A DNA stretch of 64,000 nucleotides from Druceiella hillmani (GCA_039881145.1 JAYKKI010000139.1:1550001-1614000); one strand, 5' to 3'; counted from the first letter of the stretch, positions 24,758-38,016 are shown. Notes: generated by a model from the letters alone, not told the origin. A program made the numbers and translations.

Positions 24758-27205
24758 GTATCAGTTGCGAGTTGATCAATGCGCAATGAGTTTTACATAC
24801 GAAACTATATAATTATAGATATCTACCTTTAATAAAACTGCCTCTCATTGAATTTTTCAAACAAACTTAAAGTGATTACGGGTTGCTTGTCACATGTGCT
24901 TAATCTTTAAATATACAGTTTTCGTAAAAAAATATGATGAATATATAATTATGACAAAAACGATTATTGCAACAATATAAATTTAAGTCAATCTTTATTT
25001 TTTCACTGTGACTAATTGTTTCTTTACAATTTCAAGTTAGTTTAATCGAAATATTAAATTTTTACAAAAGAAAAATTACTTCAGATTATTGAATGCTTAT
25101 TTTTGGTCGATAAAGACCTTGCCACGAATGTCCCGTTTTTTTTTACTTTTTTTAAAAAAAAATAAATTTAAAATTAGTTATGTTTCTACTTTTCTATATT
25201 TACATATTTTCCTTTAATACCTAAGGTGGTGAATTCAAAATTTAAACTTATTTTCATCTCACTCAACCCACAAAATAAAAATATAAATTTTTGCATATAA
25301 TGACCGCAAGTAAGTCCCTACTTTCTACACATATATCAATTTGCTATAACGATGAATACATGTAGTCTTAGTCACGTTAAATAGAAAAAATAAATAAACA
25401 TCGATGTCCATCACGGCGGAACAAAATATTAAAATAAACAAACCGTGTCTATTATTTATACGGGTGATCAAATTGAGTGGAAAATGTTAAAAAAATAAAT
25501 AAAAATTTTCAAATATTTCTAAATACCAATATCATAATAACTATTTCATCGAAAAAATTGAGGTTTCTTTTATAGACACGCTTTAAATATATTTACTTTT
25601 ATGCCATAATCACATGCACGAATAATAAACACGTTCTTTATTACATTTCAAAACCACCAATATAAATCACTTAATATAAAAAGTTGTGTAGGTTTATGGC
25701 GTTGCTAAGTTATTGCATATATCAAACACCATGTTGCACAAAAATATCATCAAAAACGCCTTGTATGAGTATTCCATCGTTACATTTTAGGTATCTAACC
25801 CTAATAAAGTGAAAATAAAAGAGGAAAAATGAAACACGATCACGTATTTTCACACACCTTTACGGAATAAAATTGTCATATTATATGAGAAAGTTCTAAT
25901 TCGGAAAGAATTTATTCGCACATATAGTAGCATATTTCTCTCATAGCGAGGAAAATAACCTTTTCAGCGAAATATAAGGCGCGTCAAACGATTTTGCATA
26001 CATTGCGAATCCGGAAACTTTTATAACGGAAGTGCTTAAAAGGTAATATGCTTACTTTTACTTCCGGTATATACCATTCTCTTACTCATCTTGTATCTCA
26101 TGTATTATTTTGTTTTCGGCTTTTTTGTCCGTTTGCACCCGTGGGTTATATGTATAACAGACTGAATATACGTGTGTTTATTTACGTGTATAAATTCGTG
26201 CATACATTTTTTATTTAAGCCATTTGTAAAATTGGATATATCATAAGACGACAAGAATAAGTAGAGTTTAGTTGGAAGATCAAAATTAAATGGCAGGTTT
26301 AAAGAAAATGGTTTGAAAAGTGAAATTGAAGAATATATCTAACTGCAATTTCACCTCTTCTTTCGTTTTAGTACGATGAACTGCAATAACAGAAAGTCAT
26401 CCATCCACCTGTTCTTCTCTAATGCTCTTATCACGTCTATCTTCATATATTTACATGTTTTGACTTACCTTTTCAAAATACTTACATTATTTTTGAAATT
26501 TACTTTAGAATAGACTATATATAAAAAAAAATCTGTACCCGCATCTTCTCTTTAAATTTAAAAAAAAATTTATTGTGTCAAGGTGAAAGTCTTTTAAAAA
26601 TGTTGATTTGAAAGTTTCAGGGGTAAATTCGACTCATGTTTTAATAATTATGACTACCATATTTTGCATAAGATCATAACATTTCAACAAAATTCATTTT
26701 ATTTTCATAAACACATTTTCTTCACTACTCTTTGCTATTATATTAATTATTAATTTTTGGATCGATTTCTCATTTGGAGACTTTTTACTCGACTGCATAT
26801 TTTGATTTATCCAGGTTTCAAATACTTAATAAAATGAGTTTCTTTACTTTTTAATAGCAAGGAAATAAATCTAAAAATTTTAATAAATGAGATATTTTTT
26901 AAATCTGTGTATTACATAGGTTATACAATGTTATCGTGATAACAAAATGGGTGTCCATAATATTTGACTGCGTAACAGAAAAGAAATATGCAGCAAAACG
27001 AGGTCTTAACGTTGAGTAGATACATCGATATCGGTATTGACAATATCGATAGTTCGTTTCGAAGATTGTAAAAATATATATTTCAAAACATATTTTAATT
27101 AGTAGTATATTTATATCATGTTATTTTTTATTATATTATAATACATTTTATATATTGAATATATTTAGCGATCATTTTGAAGAAATTAATTTTAATAAAA
27201 TTTTT
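24758..27205. other. No recognised gene
   Basis: AT-rich. Minor palindromes are GTTATCGTGATAAC at about 26,930 and an ATCGATAT/ATATCGAT pair at about 27,023-27,049. Nothing coding is supported. Confidence 0.4.
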
Positions 27206-27460
27206 CACAACCGAACGAAACTACGTGATATAATATTATTTCTACTTTATTTAAATTCTTTACTACGACCTAGATTTTGTTGTATGACATCATACAACGT
27301 ATCAACATACATCTTATGTATCTTCATGTGAGCAATATGTAAAGATCATTCTTTACAATTGCCTACCTGAAGATGTTGTGATAAAACGAATCCTGGGTCG
27401 TGGTAAAGAATGTAAATAAGATAGAAATAATATTACATCACATAGTTTCATTCAGTTGTG
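27206..27460. mobile_element. Fold-back (MITE-like) element, member 2
   Basis: A 255-bp element with ends CACAACCGAACGAAACTACG and CATAGTTTCATTCAGTTGTG, forming terminal inverted repeats homologous to those of the element at 21,298-21,521. Its right arm carries CTACCTGAAGATGTTGTG and GGGTCGTGGTAAAGAA, as does member 1. The left half has an extra internal insertion around 27,285-27,325. It is followed by a run of A. It is non-autonomous and the transposase class is unknown. Confidence 0.8.
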
Positions 27461-29486
27461 AAAAAAAAAAAAAGACATTTGTATAATAAAATAAATCTAC
27501 ATGTTCCGGAAATATATTAACTCTTAGGATTTACGTTAAGAGGATTCTCGTTTTACTTGGGTGAATTTCGCTAATGGACAGTGGATGAATTTGGTAGTTA
27601 AATCTACCTTTTATGATACATACGTACAGTACGATAAAGACAGATATAACTAAATTAAAGTAAAACAAATATGAACCTTCAAAAGAAAAACAATCGATCA
27701 ATTGAACCGCTTAAGGTTTTTGATACCTACGTACTTCCCATTCCATGATAACATACAACTTTGTCTATAATTTATACTTGTTTGTTATAGAAGAAAGCCA
27801 TAAAATTAAATGAAATCTTTATGATTATAGGTATTTACTAATGGGATAAGTATAAAAGAATTTAAATAAAAGAAATGAAAAATATGACTTAGATTAATAT
27901 TAGAATTTTAAAATATTTATTTGCGAAATGAAAAACAAGGTTTTATAGTAAATCGGTCCTTAAAAATCCTTAAAATGTCATATTATTTTTAATACACACA
28001 TGTTTGTATTAAATATTTACACATTTAGATGTTTTAAATATGCATTTATATTTGAAACAGATAGAGGAAAGATCAGGAAATAGTTTCAGTACTACTGCGA
28101 AAAATTAGGTTTAAAAAAAATAAGCTCATTAAATTAAATATTAAATGTTAAATTGTATTTTCTATTCACAAAAATTTTAAATTTTTAAAGAGTGTAGAGT
28201 GTTTCCAGTCTAGAATTTCAAATTATTGTTATCCTTATCCTCGGACCGTACTTCTTTGTTGACATAATTAATTTTCCTAGGAATATAGGACACTCTTTGT
28301 GAATTAAATTTAAAGAAACTTGTTTGTCCATATGCAAATGGATTTTCTTAAAACAAGAGAAAATAGAAACACATATTTTTTTCCTAAATCGTTTGTTTAA
28401 GATACAGATTTATAAATTAAAATAATTTAATTTTAAAAATAAAAAGAATTCATGAAAATTCTTTTCATTTTTTATTTTCCATTATTTAATTTTGAACATC
28501 AGTAATAATCGCGATGTACTTTTGTTTCCAAACTGTCTTCAAGTTTCTTCCATTTAAAATATTTTTTAAAAAATTTTGAGAACATAATTTAAAAACTGCA
28601 AAACACTAAAGACTGCATTTTTTCGTCCAAATCTGAAATTATTTAAACAATAATAAAATTAAAATATTACCTCTCTTTTTTAAAATTTTGAACACAGCAT
28701 TTCGAGGCATGAGTGCATTCAAAGATAGATAAAATTTTCTTTTGTCGACTGCATAAAAAAGCATAAAATTCTGTCTATGCCTTAATGCGTCTCGTTTAGG
28801 TTTCACAAATGTTTATTTGAACAGACAACATTTTCGCGAAACATTTTGAAACTTATTTTCTTTGTATTTTTCTTTTATATACCGATTATTTTCAACTTTC
28901 CTTCCAAATACACGTGCTATATAAAAATAAATATCTAAATTGTCAAAAATAAAACGATTAGTTATGTAATTGGTACCACAGTCATCACGACATATTTTTT
29001 TTAGGATCTGATCGTTATACATTTAAAAGAAAACACTTTTCTCAATATGTCAAATCTATAATTCATTAAAAAATGATCCACTTGCGTTTGTCTTTTTGTT
29101 AGATTATCATCGAGTCGTAAATTTATTTACGTTAAGCTTATTTTTAAAATATTATAAGACGTGGGTTTAGCTTAAATTAAAATGTAAGGACCAAATACGG
29201 GGGAAAATATTAATGAAAATGCCACATTGACTCACTAAGCCTGGTCAGTTGAGTTTACATTAATTATGAAATTCACACAGTGAGACACGCCATAAACGAT
29301 AATACAATCATTGTGAAGAAGAGACCATTCTTATTTCCACTATCATTAATAATAACTGGGTCAACTGAAAATCTTTGATACCCAACTGGTAAGAAGTGTG
29401 TGACAATTAAATTAAAAAAACAGAGAAGTTATTAGCATAACATATTTGACATTTCAGAAAAAAAATTTTAAGACATTAATACATAA
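27461..29486. other. No recognised gene
   Basis: Very AT-rich. The open frame at 28,813-29,022 (-) has no recognisable family features. Confidence 0.4.
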
Positions 29487-29514
29487 CATATATATATATA
29501 TATATATATATACA

Positions 29515-29567
<53 letters not shown>

Positions 29568-29583
29568 ATATATGTATATATGC
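29487..29583. repeat. (TA)n microsatellite
   Basis: About 95 bases of TA repeats with ATAC, ATTT and ATGT interruptions, ending in TATGCGTG. Confidence 0.95.
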
Positions 29584-30131
29584 GTGTATTTTTCACTTAT
29601 AGTTTTCTCCCAAAATTTTTCATTGTTGAAAATTTAGCCAGTGAATTAATAATAATAATGCATTATTAATCATAAACCAAATTAAGCTATTATTATATCT
29701 GTGCTTCGTGTTATGATTGAATAGCTCATTACTGGTAATTGTGCTGATTTTTGAAAAACATAATTAAATGTAGGTTAATTAAAGGTATAATAATGATAAA
29801 AGTTGATTAATTATAAGGGAGTTATGAGGTCCTAAATTTAGTGGAAGGAACGGAGTAGGAATATCTTCCAATCTCATTCACTCTAACAGTCATCAAAAAT
29901 GATCTCAAAATCCATAGTATTGCCGTCCTCGTTAAGATTAAACTATTATAATTGGATCAATATAAAAAAAATTGTTAATTTCTTTTACTTCTCATCAGAT
30001 TGTATCTTTGAATTGTGATTTATAATCTAAAAAAATTCAATATTATTGATGTTAAAATAAAGAAAATCATAAAAATAGTGTTTTGGGTTTGCACCTGATA
30101 GTTCTATTAAAAGTTGGAAAAAAATATGATG

Positions 30132-30135
<4 letters not shown>
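29584..30135. other. No recognised gene
   Basis: AT-rich spacer between two microsatellites. Confidence 0.45.

Positions 30136-30223
<88 letters not shown>
30136..30223. repeat. (TA)n microsatellite
   Basis: About 88 bases of TA repeats with single ATGT and ATTT interruptions. Confidence 0.97.
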
Positions 30224-30226
<3 letters not shown>

Positions 30227-30445
30227 TTATTTCCAAAACCGTGTCTAAAAAAATTAAAAATGAACAATAGATTATTTTTTCATTTCCTTGTTTTTAATCA
30301 CTGTTAATGTTTATGTGTAGATTTTCCATCCAAATCTGTTTTCTTCTATCATTACTTCATAGTAACAAGTATTATTATTCTATTTTCTTTCTTCCTCTAC
30401 TTTCAATATTTAATTCGACTAATGAGATATTATTCATTTATAATA

Positions 30446-30527
30446 CTAATATTTTTAATTTGTTTATGTGAAATTTACTACCACACTGTCGGTAGTAAAT
30501 TTAACATAAACAAATTAAACATATTAG
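30446..30527. repeat. Inverted repeat, 37-bp arms
   Basis: Left arm 30,446-30,482 and right arm 30,491-30,527 with an 8-base spacer. The inner ends are TTTACTACC and GGTAGTAAA. Two mismatches occur in 37 pairs. It is not a simple repeat and contains no terminal motif I recognise. Confidence 0.93.
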
Positions 30528-30577
30528 AATTTTAAACACGTTCGTGACATCTGTAGGATGGAAACAAAATTACAATT

Positions 30578-30690
30578 TTTTTTGGATTTTGTACTTCAAA
30601 AAAAAATAGAACTCTTATGAAATCACTTCCGATTCTATTTGTTTGTCTGTCACAATCAAGTTTCTCAGAAACGTTTTAAAGTAGAAACTG
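30578..30690 (-). repeat. Insect GGAACCCTAA-ended repeat, copy 2 (inverted)
   Basis: On the plus strand it reads TTTTGGATTTTGTACTTCAAA, AATAGAACTCTTATGAAATC, TTTGTTTGTCTGTCACAATC, then TTTCTCAGAAACG. This is the reverse orientation of the repeat at 24,620: 'TTAGGGTTCCGTACCTC', a 'GGAACCCTTATAGGATCAC' equivalent, the GTCTGTCTGTC run, then the counterpart of TTCGAGAAGCGG. It is more decayed than copy 1. Confidence 0.65.
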
Positions 30691-32271
30691 GATCCGGCTT
30701 AATGATAGACCATACTAACCCGCGTATTATGCAAAAGTTAATACTTAAAGATATTTATATTGTATTTTTTGGGGTAGAACTTAAGACTTTACATTTTTTT
30801 TGTTACTTTTATTATACCAGTACTTCTGTTTTACTTTGGCAACAACTAACGTTAGCATTTATAAACAGTTTAATAGGTACACTTTGTACCTTTAAAAGTT
30901 TGAAATATTTTTGTACATAATTAAGTATGCATAAGACCCTCGTTGTGTAGGCTTTTACCAAATTGAAGAAATTATTAGATGATAATTTTAAATAATTTAT
31001 TAGTTTCTTAAAACCCTTGTCCGCTAAAGTGGTGCAAAAGTTGAGAAGAATGAATACAACTATTGGATGTTATTCGATTTTTATTGATATTATTTAACTA
31101 TCTATTATTTCCTATCAATTCCTATCAACTTGTCTAAAAAAACCTTTTCATTAAAAATTTTCTTCAGCCACTTTGCTGTCTTGCTTATATTTCTTCATTC
31201 GAAAATATTTTTGGGAACCTTTTACAGTTTTCAAAACAATTCCTGTATTGGTAGTGTGGGGTACGTTTATTTAATTGTTTACAAACTATATTTATTTTGC
31301 ACAATTTATACGTGCAGAGGACTTATTAGTACAGAAACAACTCTTTCAGCCAATCAGAACATTAGTCCAGCCCCACTCGACGAGCAGACATGAATCGGAC
31401 CCGGGACCAGCGGTGCGTTGTGCTGACAAAAGCCGTGTATGCCTTTGATCATACTAACACACGACGACGACATTTCCTTCTTATTTTATATAATAAAGTA
31501 TTATTTACAGAATTACTCGGTTAGGTGATCTGTGTAGTCATATTTCTCCATTAATTCCACAAAATCCAAAATAAACTGGAAAAGTTTTTTTTAATTACTT
31601 TTGAATATACTGTTTGTATATAAAGTTAAAAAAGTCTTGGTTCTCAGTAGAACTAGTTCTATTCGAGGTTTAAAAATATCAAAAACTGATAAAGTTGGGA
31701 GGTTGTTGACAGTGACTATGAATTTGTAGTACTTTTATAAAATATACAAACGCGGTCTGCATGTTACTAATAAAAAACCTGTTTCGCCATTTTATATCTT
31801 CTATAAGATGTAAAATTCAAAAAATTAGTTGTACGTATACATTATGTCAAACTACCCAAAAATATTTTAAAAACAATTGGCTAAAGTGGCGTAATGTGGA
31901 TTCATAATTTAGATTAGTAAGATCAATAATTAATATTGGCCATAAAATCATAGACGCTGACATTATAAAACTCAAATGTAAAACTAATAGGTGCCTAAAT
32001 TTAATTTGAAATTATGCGAGATATCAGAAATATATTATTCACATTTTAGTCAATAAAACATGATATTTTCATCGGGATTACACATGTGTGAAAAATATCA
32101 ACTCAGTGGTTTGGGTGGGTGACAATTAAAAAAAAAAAAAGTAAAAAATAACTTTAAGTTATCCCTCCCATTGAATACTCTTTCTGACAGCCTAATTATG
32201 GAGATATATTTGATTACAATTCATTCAAACATTATTATGAAAAGCTACAACTGCTTACCTTTTGTAACTTA
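30691..32271. other. No gene; possible tRNA-derived SINE trace near 31.37-31.44 kb
   Basis: AT-rich. The only unusual patch is the CpG-rich stretch at about 31,370-31,440, listed separately. The open frames at 30,639-30,920 and 31,130-31,393 (+) are not convincing as genes. The first overlaps the GGAACCC repeat. Confidence 0.35.
31370..31440 (-). repeat. Possible tRNA-derived SINE remnant
   Basis: Read on the minus strand the patch contains GTCCCGGGTCCGATTCATG, close to a pol III B-box/T-arm (GGTTCGANTCC), preceded by GTCAGCACAACGCACCGCTG. It is far richer in GC and CpG than its surroundings. No complete cloverleaf or clear A-box can be drawn, so at best this is a partial, decayed SINE or tRNA pseudogene. 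Confidence 0.3.
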
Positions 32272-32279
32272 AATATATA

Positions 32280-32342
<63 letters not shown>
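32272..32342. repeat. (AT)n microsatellite
   Basis: About 70 bases of AT repeats with one ATGCAT interruption near the left end. Confidence 0.97.
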
Positions 32343-32346
<4 letters not shown>

Positions 32347-32401
32347 GGCCTCATTTTGCGACCGATAGTTAGATTAGACCACATGTAACAATTAATAATA
32401 C

Positions 32402-32645
32402 ATAATATCTTTCAAAAAGTGTAAGAAATACCAAAAATCAATCAATTGAAATGTATGAAAACTGAATGAGTTTTTCAGTAAATATTTTAAACAATAATTG
32501 CTGCATTAATAATTTATAAAGCTATTACAGACGATACGAAAATTTACAAATGTACACCAGACATTTACTGAAAAACTCATTCGGTTTTCATACCTTTCAA
32601 TTGATTGATTTTTGGTATTTCTTACACTTTTTGAAAGATATTATA
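32402..32645. repeat. Long inverted repeat, ~82-bp arms
   Basis: Left arm 32,402-32,483 (ATAATATCTTTCAAAAAG to TTTCAGTAAAT) and right arm about 32,563-32,645 (ATTTACTGAAAAACTCATTC to GAAAGATATTAT), with about 79 bases between. Only a few mismatches separate the arms. No coding content. It could be a fold-back element or a recent local inverted duplication; only one copy is seen in the window. Confidence 0.95.
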
Positions 32646-35269
32646 CATCATCCTCATCAACCGGAAGTCGTCGAGTGCCGAATATATAATCACGCTTTAT
32701 TAGAATATTGGGCTAATTTTTTTATTTGAGTTATTTTAAATTATGAGCTGACAAGTAGCAATTTTTTTTTAAATACTGAAAATTTACCTATTTATTAAGG
32801 CTCAAACAAAATGTTTAGATAAGAATAGATACTGAATTGATAAGACACTGAACTGTGACGTCATTTTAACAATGCTCATTTTATTCTGTGATTGCGGACG
32901 AGAAAGGAGGGTATTTCCACTTTATCTTTACAATAAAATTAGGAGCTCATAACTTGTTTATTTTTTTAATCAATTAGGAATTGTTTTCAATTTCAATATA
33001 TTCAATTTTATATAATTGTTGCTTGCTTTTATTAGTAGCACATATAAAAATGTAATATTTGGATGTAATTTTGGATTTAAAAATATAAGCTAAGTTATAA
33101 TTTTTTAAATTAACAAGTGTCACAAAACGGGACTCAAATTAGGAATTAAATTATTTATAAAAAAAAATTTTTACGCGTTTACATTTCTTTGTAGCTTTAT
33201 ATTAAGAACAGCTGTCAGAAAGTATCTTTTGAAAGTTTCATAAGGACACTTCTTACCGCCTCTAAGTTAAAATAGTTAGGATGTTAACAGTCAGTACCCA
33301 TTATAATTGATCCGTTATGAAATTAAATATACCTTTATACCTATTTGCCATTTTTGAAGAATTTACCACAATAGTTTATTTCAAAAGTTAAATCATACTA
33401 AGTGTTCAGATGTTCCATTAATTTTCAGTATTAGTCCCTAATTTATATTTATACAATAGAAGGATGAAGTTTCAACTTCCAGTTTTCACAAACTTTAATA
33501 CTTTTGATAAAATTGTGAATTTCACTATAAAACTGAAATTCAGACGCAAATAGAATTTTAAATAACCTGCAAAGTCTGCTTTTGCTTTAGCGTCAAACTT
33601 CAAAGCCTACGGGACCAGCAGTTTATAAACTCGGAACAAAGCTCTACATCAAAATCAGGGCTTATTACAAGAGTTAACTGTGCTTAAATTTATTTATAAA
33701 TATAATTTAAGCTACTGAAGTTACTTACATACACATTCAAAACTAGTGGGAGTAAAACCAAAAGTTGAAAGAAAGTTCTCTCCATCTTAATTTTCATTTC
33801 TTACTTAGACGAGAGAAATGAATTACATAATACTCGGCTTTTTACTCAGATATTTTTTCTACGTCCCATAATTTTAAAATTACTTTAGAAGCTTGCATTT
33901 GTACAATAGCTGGCTTCATGGAGTATTAATGATTTCGTATTATATTCTTTATGTAATATTATCAATTCAGCTTCTAAACCGTACACTCTAAAATAAAACT
34001 GGATGTAAAGGAACGTTAATTAGGAAACAATTTGTTAATTGTTATATCATCTTAGAAGAAAATCCCGTTTCCTTTTCATGTGTTTCACTTTTTGTTTCAA
34101 AATTGTTCATATAACTGATGACAAGTGTTTTTTGCCGAAATTACGAATTTAGGAATTATTTTAGTAAGAAAAATTTTACCTTTTTTTGGCATTTCGTATT
34201 ATTATATAAGGACAGTATAGGTTTGATTTTACGTACATAAATATAGGCCATAATTGATCAAGCGGCGTTGACAAGGAAGAGTCTCCACAAGTGGATTGCA
34301 ATACTTTGCCATCGTGCGATATTGACCATGATTAAAACACTCGGCGATAAGGAAGCTCCTCCGTGTGCTTTGGAAATAATTTGAAAACAGCATTGGACTG
34401 AAAGATACTTAAATAATTGAAATTTTTATCAAGAGTTAGAAGAAATGCAGAACGCAACGCAAAGTGAAAATGTGTCACACAATGACCTGAGGTTATTTTT
34501 AACAATAGAAGAAGCACGGCGTATAAAAAACTATTTGTGAGAAGACTTGGCAGATTAAGTCTTGGATGACTAATATAGTGTATTGCACGACTCGCAGATG
34601 AAGATTTAAAGAAAAATGTTTTTCAAATGTCTTTAGATTTCATTACTATTTAGCGATAAAAGTGGTAAAATCCTTTTTTTTTTTGGAGCTTCATATATTA
34701 ACATAAAATTTTTTCTTACAAATTTAGTGTTTATAAAAACTAATAAATAGATTTATTAAAGACTGCATTCTTATGACACGAGGGAACAAAAGCAGAATCA
34801 TTTAATAAAAAAGTACGAAAAAGTTTCAGAGAATATTTCATATGTGTTTTGAGTAGCGTGAAGAAAGGCTTTCACAAATGAGAGCTTTCAAAATAATAAC
34901 GTTGTTAATAAAAGATCAGAATATCACTGTTTCGTTGTAAAGGATGTCCAGTGTTGTGTTCTCCGACTCGTACGAATAACAAGCTTTTACTTACGAGTGA
35001 CGTGTTCTCATTAATTGGGGAATTTCATTGGTGCAAATACTAACATTGAAACCGATCCAGCTACTGCCCTAATCGTCTTGTTAACAAAACATGTTCAACA
35101 AAATGAATATATTTAAGCACGGATGACATACAATCACCTCTAGAGGAGTTCCGTTGTTTATCATCAGAGTGAACTGTCGGATATTTAACTAATTTACTTT
35201 GTCATTTTTCTTGATTTGTACACTTGTTTCATATTTGACAAAAATATACGTTAAAATATTACATACATA
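32646..35269. other. No recognised gene
   Basis: AT-rich. A stretch at 34,250-34,570 is slightly richer in GC and has short open pieces in the plus frame (for example a Glu-Glu-Ala-Arg-Arg run near 34,500). It has several stops and I cannot assign it. Confidence 0.35.
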
Positions 35270-35291
35270 GATATATATATATATGTATATA

Positions 35292-35350
<59 letters not shown>

Positions 35351-35375
35351 ATATAAATATATATATATATATATA
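35270..35375. repeat. (AT)n microsatellite with (AC) interruption
   Basis: About 105 bases of AT repeats, with ACACACATACATAT near 35,341-35,354. The minus-strand Tyr-Ile open frames here are artefacts of it. A small AATTTTGGTT/AACCAAAATT hairpin lies at 35,420-35,445. Confidence 0.96.
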
Positions 35376-36674
35376 ATCACCATATCTTAGATGCATCTGG
35401 CATCCATCATTTGATTCAGAATTTTGGTTCCTTCCAACCAAAATTATTTTGAAATATATTAGTTACATAAAGGATATTATAAAAAATCTCTCAAGCGCTA
35501 ATGAAATTTGTACTACGACGATTTCGTAAATATTTAGGTATTTATAAATATTGAGGGCACATAGTCTTTCAATTATATTATCAATTTTTCACAACGAAAT
35601 TATATTGATTTCAAAAACGTAAAAATGGTACCTATTTAAAAAAATATGTTATCTGGAATCAACGCTATATTTTTTTTAAAACAATAGGCTTTTTAAGAAA
35701 AAAATGGGTTTTTGAAAAAGATATGTTACTTCGGAGATTAACGTGAACAATCAAATAAAAACATACTTTTCCTGATTAAATGTCATTAAGTTACAAAAAT
35801 TAGTGTTAAATGAAACAAAACAGATGGTTGTAAATCTAAATTTAATGTTCGCTTATTTTTAAAAACTTCACCTATATGTCACTCGTTCGCGAGTATCAAA
35901 CGCAGACTATTTAGACCCATTTTCTGAGAAAAAACTTAGGCAATACAGTTTGTAGAAACAAGTTGCAACAACATGGGATAATATTAGTAATATATTTCTA
36001 TAAAAATTAGTAATGTATTTTTGGAGTTTACTCCTCAACAATCGATTTTCATATATAGTTTTAATATATATGATGTTATATGAGCAGTAAATTCAAAAGT
36101 TCAGAGCGCACGAAGTCCAGAGCGTTAAAAAACTGTACCCATTAGTTTTTGATTGTACGAAGTTCAAAGCGTTCGGTCGACTTACAAAACTTCTTCCAAA
36201 CATTAATTTAAATCTCAATATGATGCAAGCTCATGCAACTCTTTAGACACATTTGTCTAAAACTGTGGAGGCTGCGACAGACACAGGTAGACGAATGGCT
36301 ATGATGAAGATGACGGTTAATTTTTTTATTACGACAAAATCATAAATTCCTGGGCTTTTAAAAATCCCCTTTTTTCATATTTTAGTTTCGTGAATAGAGG
36401 GGACGGAGTGAAGGAATATTTTTTGCTTTTTTTCCGCATATTCTTGAAAATATATTACCTAAAATTACAAAAATATTTTTTTCGGCAACCTTAAAATTAG
36501 GTGTATCAAACCGTAACTCACCATATATGGAATTAAATTTGTATTTCTAATATTTAGTTTGTCTCCACCCCTCCCACCCCAAATTTTCGTATAAATATTT
36601 CTGCATGTTACTTATTAAAACACGCGCGTGTTAATATATTTTGTTAGTGTGCCAAATATGCATGTTAAAGTCTT
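35376..36674. other. No recognised gene
   Basis: AT-rich spacer with a C-rich patch (CTCCACCCCTCCCACCCC) near 36,565-36,585. Nothing coding is supported. Confidence 0.4.
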
Positions 36675-36800
36675 TAATTAAATTTCAAGTTTCTAGGCCA
36701 AGGGGGTTTTGAGAAAAGCGGCTGTTATAAAGAAATGGATAGACGGAAGGTTACTGATTTTACAAAGTTCCGTTTTTTCTTTCGAAACACGGAAGACTGA
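36675..36800 (+). repeat. Insect GGAACCCTAA-ended repeat, copy 3
   Basis: It reads AAATTTCAAGTTTCTAGGCC, TTTTGAGAAAAGCGG, AAATGGATAGACGG, then TACAAAGTTCCGTTTTTTC and TTTCGAAACACGGAAGAC. The block order is the same as at 24,620-24,757. The open frame at 36,709-36,903 (+) is this repeat read through and not a gene. Confidence 0.65.
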
Positions 36801-37510
36801 AAATGTCTATTGTTTTGATATATTTTGTGATTATTTTATACGAACGAACTTAATTCTTTCAAACGAACCACTAGGAAACATGCGGTTTCCATATTTTACA
36901 TAATTTTTGTTAATGAGGAACATAAGAAGAATAACCTGATCCGTGAATTGGTTTTATTAAATTTAATAAGAATATAATACTGATCATCCATAAAATTTTC
37001 CTACGATGTCAATTATGTTAAGGTTTCCGTAGTTCATTAAATAACTTTAGGCAACATTTTTATAATAGGATAATTTAAAAGCCAAAATCCATTAAATTAC
37101 TCTAAAAATTAATTAAAATTTTGATTTGGCAATATTACTGACGACCTATAATATTCATGTATTACCAGTAATGTCATCATTGTCAAGAATACCACAATCC
37201 TAAAACCTCGACCTATTTTCATTGTAAAATTAATTTCTGTCTCACTAATCTTATTCATATCGCCCCTGTCCAATATCACATTGTTTTATTATTAGAATTC
37301 CATTAAATAAAGAAGAATAACTGGCAAAAAATCATTTATTTATTCTAAATTAACTACCTGTTAACTATATAAAGGATATAAAGGTAAGTTCCTGAACGTT
37401 TTCCTGAAGATTTTCATGCAATAAAGCAAAACATAGAAACAATTTTATAACAGCATCTAATATACTCTTTTATCTGCGGAAGCAAAATAATACTTTTTTC
37501 GTAGATAAAT

Positions 37511-37584
37511 AAATTAAATATTTTATGTATGGAAGTTATAATAAATATTTTATATATAACCTCCATATATACAATATTTAATTT
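37511..37584. repeat. Inverted repeat, 30-bp arms, inside copy B
   Basis: Left arm 37,511-37,540 (AAATTAAATATTTTATGTAT...) and right arm 37,555-37,584 pair with three mismatches across a 14-base spacer. Copy A has the right-arm-like sequence once (GGAGGCTATATATACAAAAA, about 7113) and lacks the left arm, so this is an insertion or inverted duplication specific to copy B. Confidence 0.88.
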
Positions 37585-38016
37585 ATGTGCACAAGCCTGA
37601 ATTTTAGCGGAAAAATGATCTAAAATAAATACGTACAGGTTTTCATTTACTTACTTTAAAAATAAATTCACGTGTCAATTGTGCACAATCTCCACGCGCG
37701 AGGATAAAGAAAATACTTAACGCAGAACGTGGAACGTCTTGAGTTGCTATGTTTCCATTATCACCTATTTTCTTTGGAAATCAAAAAACTCCATTTATAA
37801 AGCCCATGGTTTCAACGACCAAGATACCTATATTTTCATATTGCTACAACATATTCAAGGCTTTTGATACTATCATAATTAAAACATGTAGAATTTATGT
37901 ATGGTAATATGAGAAGATCGGTCACTGTTTCAAGTTAACTTCATTTTAATTTGTTATGTATTTTACACTTAAAAGTATTTATACCTTTGACGAATTTATG
38001 GCTACTTGAGTAATCT

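Noticed and set aside
34250..34570. Decayed coding sequence on the plus strand
   Set aside because: Some charged, protein-like pieces appear but with frequent stops, and no conserved motif could be recognised in any frame.
36709..36903. 64-codon plus-strand frame
   Set aside because: It is read-through of the GGAACCC-type interspersed repeat and continues into AT-rich DNA.
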